A stretch of DNA of 10,388 bases from Chlamydiota bacterium (GTDB taxonomy: Bacteria; Chlamydiota; Chlamydiia; Chlamydiales; SM23-39), in assembly GCA_021772195.1 (NCBI GenBank), contig JAJFML010000042.1, positions 1-10,388 on the forward strand, read 5' to 3'. The position numbers and the translations under genes were made by a program. Positions 6,585-10,388 of the stretch are shown one piece after another. Each line of letters starts with the position of its first letter. Positions within the stretch are counted from its first letter, which is position 1. A model generated the notes under the pieces. The model had not been told where the DNA came from. It saw only the letters and a program-made list of their open reading frames with translations, and ran no database searches.

Positions 6585-7028
6585 ATGGAACAAACTTTAT
6601 CTATCATTAAACCTGACGCTGTTTCAAAAGACGTGATTGGAAAAATCATCACAAAATTTGAAGATGAAGGTCTAAAAATTGTCGCATCAAAAATGATTCA
6701 TCTATCTACAGCAGAGGCTCAAGGCTTCTACGCAGTACATAAAGAGCGCCTTTTCTTTGGTGAACTTGTAGACTTTATGTGCTCAGGACCTGTTATAGTT
6801 ATGGTTCTAGAGGGCGAAAATGCAATCTCAGAGAACAGAAGAATCATGGGTGATACTGATCCTAAAAAAGCTGCCGCTAACACGATCCGCGCAGACTATG
6901 GAACGGATATTGGATCAAACGCGGTTCACGGCTCAGACAGTCCAGATACAGCAAAAACAGAAATCGCTTTCTTCTTCAAAAGAGAAGAGATCTGCCCGCG
7001 TAAAGATCAAGCATCCTCTCAAATCTAA
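6585..7028 (+). CDS. ndk: nucleoside diphosphate kinase
   Basis: Ndk moves the gamma phosphate from ATP to nucleoside diphosphates through a phosphohistidine intermediate, balancing NTP and dNTP pools in the cytoplasm. The N terminus [12 protein letters not shown] is typical of the family, as are [12 protein letters not shown] (85-96) and the active-site signature NAVHGSDS with the phosphorylated histidine at H115. It is 147 residues long, a few more than the usual 140-143; the extra residues are a polar tail after the normal end at ICPR. The ATG has a GGAG ribosome binding site 7 bases upstream. The gene stands alone, divergent from the heptosyltransferase and convergent with dtd. Confidence 0.97.
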   Translation: MEQTLSIIKPDAVSKDVIGKIITKFEDEGLKIVASKMIHLSTAEAQGFYAVHKERLFFGELVDFMCSGPVIVMVLEGENAISENRRIMGDTDPKKAAANTIRADYGTDIGSNAVHGSDSPDTAKTEIAFFFKREEICPRKDQASSQI

Positions 7029-7045
7029 TTGGATACGTGAAATAG

Positions 7046-7288
7046 ATGGCAGCTCCTATTAACTCAGCGGTAGACTTACATCCACTTGCGCTTCAAGAGA
7101 AGTTTTCAGACAATGTCCTAAAACAATCTCTTGAAGTGCAAAAATATGAGATGAGGATTTTCCCTCTTATAAACTTAGTACATCGATCAAGAGCTATTGA
7201 ATACTTGCATCGGCATTCACTTTATCTTTCTAGAGAAACTCTTAAAGTATGCATTTTAGCTAATTTCAAATTAAGTGAAACAAAATAG
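7046..7288 (+). CDS. small hypothetical open frame, doubtful
   Basis: An open frame of 80 codons fills most of the roughly 300-base gap between ndk and the convergent dtd. It starts MAAPINSAVDLHPLALQEKF and resembles nothing I know. There is no good Shine-Dalgarno sequence ahead of the ATG and no membrane or signal segment. A long imperfect inverted repeat runs through codons 14-32, more typical of structured or mobile non-coding DNA than of a coding sequence. It begins 17 bases after the ndk stop, so it could be co-transcribed and translated by coupling. It could equally be the remnant of a longer gene or chance. Confidence 0.3.
   Translation: MAAPINSAVDLHPLALQEKFSDNVLKQSLEVQKYEMRIFPLINLVHRSRAIEYLHRHSLYLSRETLKVCILANFKLSETK
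7086..7141. repeat. imperfect inverted repeat forming a long hairpin
   Basis: The arms TTGCGCTTCAAGAGA (7086-7100) and TCTCTTGAAGTGCAA (7127-7141) are complementary over 15 positions; the single non-Watson-Crick position becomes a G-U pair in plus-strand RNA. After a small internal loop the pairing continues with GTTTT (7102-7106) and AAAAC (7120-7124), then GAC (7109-7111) with GTC (7115-7117). No U-run follows on either strand, so it is not a classical intrinsic terminator, although it lies between convergent ndk and dtd. It could be an RNA structure that protects 3' ends, or a relic of a small mobile repeat. Confidence 0.75.
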
Positions 7289-7329
7289 CTGATCTCGAAC
7301 TGGTTAAGGGTTTTCGAAAAAGAACGAAG

Positions 7330-7770
7330 TTACTGCTTCTCAATCAGAAGAGTAACAGGACCATCATTGACAAGGTGAACCCGCATATCCGCTCCAAACT
7401 GCCCTACCTCTACCCTCTCACACTTCTTTTTTACTTCTTGAATAAATAACTCATAAAGTTTTTCTGATTTTTCTGGCTTCATAGCATCTACAAAAGAGGG
7501 CCTTCTTCCCTTCTCACAGTTTCCATAAAGCGTAAACTGCGAGACGATCAAAATTTCTCCACCCACATCTAATAGAGAGAGGTTCATCTTATCCTCATCA
7601 TCTGAAAAGATGCGTAAGTTACATACTTTATCTGCAAGCCAAACTGCGCTATTATCAACATCTCCTTCTTTTGCTCCAAAAAAAACAAGGAGACCTCGGT
7701 CAATTTTCCCGATAGTCTTATCTTGCACATCCACATGCGCACTTTTCACTCTTTGAACTAACAGTCTCAT
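7330..7770 (-). CDS. dtd: D-aminoacyl-tRNA deacylase (Dtd)
   Basis: Dtd removes D-amino acids, and glycine wrongly attached to tRNA-Ala, from tRNAs, acting as a cytoplasmic homodimeric proofreader. The 146-residue length is standard. The start MRLLVQRVKSAHV, the SQFTLYG motif (77-83) followed by KGRRPSF (87-93), and the C-terminal NDGPVT (135-140) with its Gly-cisPro pair (G137-P138) identify the family. The gene starts 6 bases after the stop of the kinase remnant upstream, and its likely AAGG ribosome binding site falls inside that remnant, so the two are transcriptionally linked. A second, 32-base copy of the dtd start lies at 8124-8155 in the same position relative to the next kinase. Confidence 0.95.
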   Translation of the reverse strand: MRLLVQRVKSAHVDVQDKTIGKIDRGLLVFFGAKEGDVDNSAVWLADKVCNLRIFSDDEDKMNLSLLDVGGEILIVSQFTLYGNCEKGRRPSFVDAMKPEKSEKLYELFIQEVKKKCERVEVGQFGADMRVHLVNDGPVTLLIEKQ

Positions 7771-7776
7771 TTAAAT

Positions 7777-8127
7777 CTAAACCTTCACTCCGTCTTCCAT
7801 TAGAATTGCAAAAGGATTTGGCGTTGTAAATTTACTGACAAACTCTTTAGGAGGCGCCTTTTCGTGAGACCTTTCAGTCTCTCCAGGATCCTCTTTACTC
7901 TCCGGCATATTAACCTCATTTTGAGAAGCTTTCCAATTAAAAAATGGATGGCTCAGCGCCTCTTCTGCACTCAGCCTTTCTTCGGGATCAAATTCAAGTA
8001 GCCCTTGAAGAAGATCTTTTAAGAGAGAAACTAAGTCTTTAGGATCACCTCTGAATTTAGCTATTTGATCGAAACCATCTAAAAACTTTAAAGGAGCTTT
8101 ACTTCTCGAACACCTTGAAAAGAGCAC
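7777..8127 (-). pseudogene. remnant of a eukaryote-like Ser/Thr kinase (C-terminal part)
   Basis: The frame encodes about 105 residues that match only the last part of the two neighbouring kinases: the end of the kinase C lobe, LLQGLLEFDPEERLSAEEAL followed by SHPFF, then an acidic linker and a tail EFVSKFTTPNPFA that is nearly repeated in the kinase at 8162-9310. The ATP-binding lobe, catalytic loop and activation segment are missing, so it cannot be an active kinase. Similarity begins near 8097. Upstream sequence is instead a fragment of the dtd start in another frame. GTG at 8127 is the only obvious in-frame initiator, with no good ribosome binding site. The 3' end joins dtd with a 6-base gap, so the remnant may still carry the dtd translation signals. 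It may be a degraded gene or an expressed tail peptide. Confidence 0.85.
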
Positions 8128-8155
8128 TCTTTACTCTTTGTACTAATAATCTCAT
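8124..8155 (-). pseudogene. dtd: duplicated 5' end of dtd
   Basis: Read on the minus strand, 8155-8124 encodes MRLLVQRVKS, identical to the first ten residues of Dtd. The few base differences from 7739-7770 are all silent. Similarity stops abruptly inside codon 11 and the frame ends at a TAA (8099-8101), leaving an 18-codon open frame. The fragment sits 6 bases after the stop of the upstream kinase, the same spacing as between the kinase remnant and intact dtd. It is therefore the junction relic of a tandem kinase-dtd duplication. Confidence 0.88.
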
Positions 8156-8161
8156 ATTAAA

Positions 8162-9310
8162 TTAAACTCGGTTTTTCTCATCCATTAGAGGTGCAAAAGG
8201 ATTTAGCGTTGCAAATTTACTAACGAACTCACAAAGTAAAGGCTCAACTTGCTCAAGAGGAGCTTCCTTGCATTCTTCTTTTTCCACCTTTGCTTCGAGT
8301 TCGATTTCAAAGAAAGGGTGTTTTAGGGCCTCTTCAGCACTTAATCTTTTTTCGGGATCAAACTCAAGAAGACCATTTAACAAATCTATCCAAAGATTAT
8401 ACTCCCTATCCTTATCTTGGAAAAACTCCTTTGAATTTAACATTCTTTCTGCAAAGGTCTTGGGCTTATTTATACGATTATTCTCATCAATTGGTCGTAG
8501 AAATCTTTGTTGTGTGCTTTCATCTAAGCTGCAATAGAACAAAGCTTTTTCCATAAGACTTCGAGGAAACTTATCCTGTTCCATTACATCTAGGAAATGA
8601 TAAAGGTGCTGAATATCAGTTAGACTTTGACTTTTCTGTTCATCTACAAGAAAAAGAGGGGACCCAGTATAGATTTCAAATAACACAGCCCCTAAGCTGA
8701 ATAGATCCAATTTTCGAGTATAGGGCAATCCAAGAATAACTTCTGGCGCTCTGTACCACCTTGAGCAAATAAGAACCTCCTGGTTGACACTACCCACTCT
8801 TTGAGAAATTCCATAATCCAAAACATGCATATCTGTTATGTTAGTAGGCTTTAAATCGCAATGGATCACTCCAGCCTTATGGATTTCATCTAAACCGATT
8901 ATCCAGCGATTAGAAAGCATTTTAAGACGAGCTAGTCGTGGAAATTTATTTGCCCGTAGATACTTAGTTAAGATATCTCTCCCAGACCTTTCCATACCAA
9001 TTGCAACACGCATATCTCCAATAACTGCCCACTCAACTTTTGGAACAACGGAAATATTTCTATTTGAGAGATCGCATTGTATATAGGCTTCCTGAAGAGC
9101 ACATTTAAAATGACCTAACTGATCCAGAACAGACTCGTGATATCTTTTAGGGCTCTGAAGTTTGACAACACCATTTGACGATCTACAGACAGTTCCATAA
9201 GTTCCTTTTCCTAAAAACACATCGCGATTAACGCCGTGTTCTTTCAAATGCCTGTCATATTTGGCATCGGTATCTACTGCCAAAATTTTTACTGAAGAAA
9301 CTGCGGACAT
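8162..9310 (-). CDS. eukaryote-like Ser/Thr protein kinase, DYRK/HIPK-like
   Basis: The 382-residue protein is a complete kinase domain plus an acidic tail. The glycine loop GKGTYGTV is at 34-41, the ATP lysine K50 in VVKLQ, and the helix-C glutamate E74. The catalytic loop HCDLKPTN (150-157) has D152, K154 and N157, the magnesium-binding DYG (in place of DFG) is at 165-167, and CSRWYRAPEVILG runs 182-194. HCDLKP, SRWYRAPEV and EIYTGSPLF are hallmarks of eukaryotic DYRK/HIPK (CMGC) kinases rather than bacterial PASTA-type kinases, and no transmembrane segment follows. The CMGC-type insert and a terminal LLEFDPEKRLSAEEAL then HPFF complete the C lobe. The segment between N157 and D165 is unusually short. 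The ATG at 9310 is preferred over an upstream TTG at 9352 because a likely promoter lies between them. It is probably a host-directed effector, but no secretion signal is recognisable. Confidence 0.88.
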   Translation of the reverse strand: MSAVSSVKILAVDTDAKYDRHLKEHGVNRDVFLGKGTYGTVCRSSNGVVKLQSPKRYHESVLDQLGHFKCALQEAYIQCDLSNRNISVVPKVEWAVIGDMRVAIGMERSGRDILTKYLRANKFPRLARLKMLSNRWIIGLDEIHKAGVIHCDLKPTNITDMHVLDYGISQRVGSVNQEVLICSRWYRAPEVILGLPYTRKLDLFSLGAVLFEIYTGSPLFLVDEQKSQSLTDIQHLYHFLDVMEQDKFPRSLMEKALFYCSLDESTQQRFLRPIDENNRINKPKTFAERMLNSKEFFQDKDREYNLWIDLLNGLLEFDPEKRLSAEEALKHPFFEIELEAKVEKEECKEAPLEQVEPLLCEFVSKFATLNPFAPLMDEKNRV

Positions 9311-9337
9311 TTTATTACCGTGAAGAAAAAAGGAGAC

Positions 9338-9346
9338 AGTATACCA
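9338..9346 (-). promoter_or_regulatory. candidate extended -10 promoter for the kinase at 8162-9310
   Basis: On the minus strand, TGGTATACT is a near-consensus extended -10 element. Initiation would fall near 9331, about 20 bases before the ATG at 9310, with a T-rich leader and a weak GGTAA in front of the ATG. No good -35 box is visible. It lies directly downstream of the 9352-9378 inverted repeat, so this kinase may be transcribed separately from the upstream one. Confidence 0.4.
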
Positions 9347-9351
9347 AAACA

Positions 9352-9378
9352 ATTGATTTTAGGGTTGCTAAAATCAAT
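9352..9378 (-). terminator. perfect 11-bp inverted repeat between the two kinases
   Basis: ATTGATTTTAG (9352-9362) and CTAAAATCAAT (9368-9378) pair perfectly around a 5-base loop. The repeat overlaps the stop codon of the upstream kinase (TGA at 9374-9376). Read on the minus strand, TGTTTT follows the stem directly, a weak U-tract. The stem is AT-rich, so it would be a poor terminator; an operator for the adjacent extended -10 promoter is an equally good reading. Confidence 0.45.
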
Positions 9379-10388
9379 CTAAATCGTCATGAATGGCAAG
9401 CTGACTTTCTCTCTGCAAACTATCTCCCCAATTTTTAGCTTCTTGAGAGGAAACGACTTGCTCTTTTGAAACTTCATCAGAGGCTGCTTTTTCTTTACAT
9501 TCCTCTTCAGAGCCTCTCGCTTCTTGCTTTGAGAAAAAGGGATGCTCTAACGCTTCTTTTGCACTCAGTCTTTTCTCTGGATCAAACTCTACTAGCCCCC
9601 TCAATAAATCCTTAAATAATTCAACTTGATGAGGGTTACTTCCTGATTTATCTCTTTTTGCATCAATAGCTTCATCAAAAGTTGGATAATTCGGTAATCT
9701 ATGGTCAGGATGTAAAGGAATTAAAGTACTTTTTCCTGTTTTTTCATCAAAAAGTGCAGCTGTACTTTTCGATAAGAATTTTTCAGGAAGAGCCTTCCCC
9801 ATAACAAGTTGCATTTGATGCAAATGGCGCATATTGTCAGCATATAGACCGTGCTCATCACCTACTCTAAATAGAGGTTGCCCCGTATAGAGCTCAAAAA
9901 AGAGTGCACCTAGGCTAAAAACATCTACCTTTGTATTGAACTCCGTACCAAAAATAATTTCAGGCGGCCGCCAGTACCTCGAACAAATCAATCTACCTGG
10001 AAAAGCATCCTTTTCATACATAGAAACACCCATATCCAAGAGATATCGATATGTCATATTTGCAGGCTTGATGTCACCATGGATAATTTTTAGGTCATGA
10101 ATCTCACTAATTCCGCTTAGAAAATGGCTCATCATTTCCTGAATAGTAGATAAATCAGGCAGCTCTTGTTTTTTTATATATTGTGTATAGAGATTTGGGC
10201 CTGCATCTCGCATACCAATGGCCACTCTTAAATCTCCAACCACTATGAAATCAACAGGAGGTATTACTTTTACATCTCTTTTAGTTAATAATTTCAAAAA
10301 GTTAGCTTCTGCAGTAGCGGCTTTAAAATAGAGTCCCCTATCGCGATCTCTATTCCGCGGACTTTGGATTTTACAAACCATTCCCTCA
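9374..10388 (-). CDS. eukaryote-like Ser/Thr protein kinase, partial at right edge
   Basis: The frame stays open to the right edge. An ATG at 10381 is internal, because the preceding codons (Glu-Gly) and MVCKIQSP align with GVVKLQSP around the ATP lysine of the neighbouring kinase; the glycine loop must lie outside the window. Counting from that Met, the ATP-site lysine is K4, the helix-C glutamate E25, the catalytic loop HGDIKPAN 101-108 (D103, K105, N108), and DMG replaces DFG at 116-118. CSRYWRPPEIIFG, with PPE in place of APE, and ELYTGQPLF follow, then the CMGC-like insert and LLRGLVEFDPEKRLSAKEAL with HPFF. The long tail is rich in Glu, Lys and Ser and lacks the EFVSKF-NPFA motif of its paralogue. 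It is the upstream member of a tandem kinase array. DMG and the PPE change may alter activity, but the main catalytic residues are kept. Confidence 0.88.
   Translation of the reverse strand, partial: EGMVCKIQSPRNRDRDRGLYFKAATAEANFLKLLTKRDVKVIPPVDFIVVGDLRVAIGMRDAGPNLYTQYIKKQELPDLSTIQEMMSHFLSGISEIHDLKIIHGDIKPANMTYRYLLDMGVSMYEKDAFPGRLICSRYWRPPEIIFGTEFNTKVDVFSLGALFFELYTGQPLFRVGDEHGLYADNMRHLHQMQLVMGKALPEKFLSKSTAALFDEKTGKSTLIPLHPDHRLPNYPTFDEAIDAKRDKSGSNPHQVELFKDLLRGLVEFDPEKRLSAKEALEHPFFSKQEARGSEEECKEKAASDEVSKEQVVSSQEAKNWGDSLQRESQLAIHDDLD

Noticed and set aside
9311..9352. Longer start for the complete kinase at TTG 9352, adding MFWYTVSFFLHGNK.
   Set aside because: The extra residues look like a short hydrophobic leader, but they overlap the probable extended -10 box and part of the inverted repeat. 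The initiator would be TTG with no ribosome binding site, and the neighbouring kinase ends at 9374. ATG 9310 fits better.
10379..10381. ATG at 10381 as the true start of the right-edge kinase.
   Set aside because: It would place the ATP lysine at residue 4 and omit the glycine loop. Upstream codons stay open and align with the paralogue, so the gene is cut by the window edge.
1..10388. CRISPR array, insertion-sequence transposase, phage genes or toxin-antitoxin pair.
   Set aside because: No regularly spaced repeats, transposase or integrase motifs, or phage structural genes are present. The repeats seen are gene fragments and simple palindromes.

Overview
The window looks like chromosomal DNA of a member of the Chlamydiota, probably an amoeba-associated relative of Simkania, Waddlia or Parachlamydia rather than a Chlamydia species. 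Three things suggest this: the kdsA – LptC-like – lptB gene order next to a tRNA-Arg, which I recall from Chlamydia genomes; the moderately AT-rich base composition; and a tandem set of eukaryote-type protein kinases. The genus is an inference and cannot be fixed from the sequence alone.

Positions 1-3358 hold the 5' part of a tRNA-Arg(UCU) on the minus strand. Diverging from it is a tightly overlapped plus-strand operon: dapB (lysine/meso-diaminopimelate), kdsA (Kdo-8-phosphate synthesis), a membrane-anchored LptC/LptA-like protein and lptB (ATPase of the LPS exporter). Apart from dapB this is a set for making and exporting the Kdo-containing inner core of LPS. 

Positions 3359-5420 are rearranged. 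A minus-strand polytopic membrane protein (DUF6629-like) lies between intact lptB and a second, truncated copy of the lptB 3' end (4156-4482). A 282-residue minus-strand protein of unknown function converges on that fragment and takes its stop codon from it.

Positions 5421-7329 carry a minus-strand heptosyltransferase of the WaaQ/RfaQ type, then the divergent ndk gene. Next comes a poorly supported 80-codon frame that contains a long imperfect inverted repeat. The heptosyltransferase matters because Chlamydiaceae LPS is generally described as lacking heptose.

Positions 7330-10388 read entirely on the minus strand. Starting upstream, at the right edge, there is a eukaryote-like kinase (partial), a complete DYRK/HIPK-like kinase, a short copy of the dtd start, a kinase C-terminal remnant and then intact dtd (D-aminoacyl-tRNA deacylase). 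The alternation kinase – dtd start – kinase tail – dtd is the footprint of a tandem duplication followed by an internal deletion. The kinases keep the main catalytic residues and resemble host CMGC kinases, so they are plausible host-directed effectors, but nothing in the sequence proves secretion.
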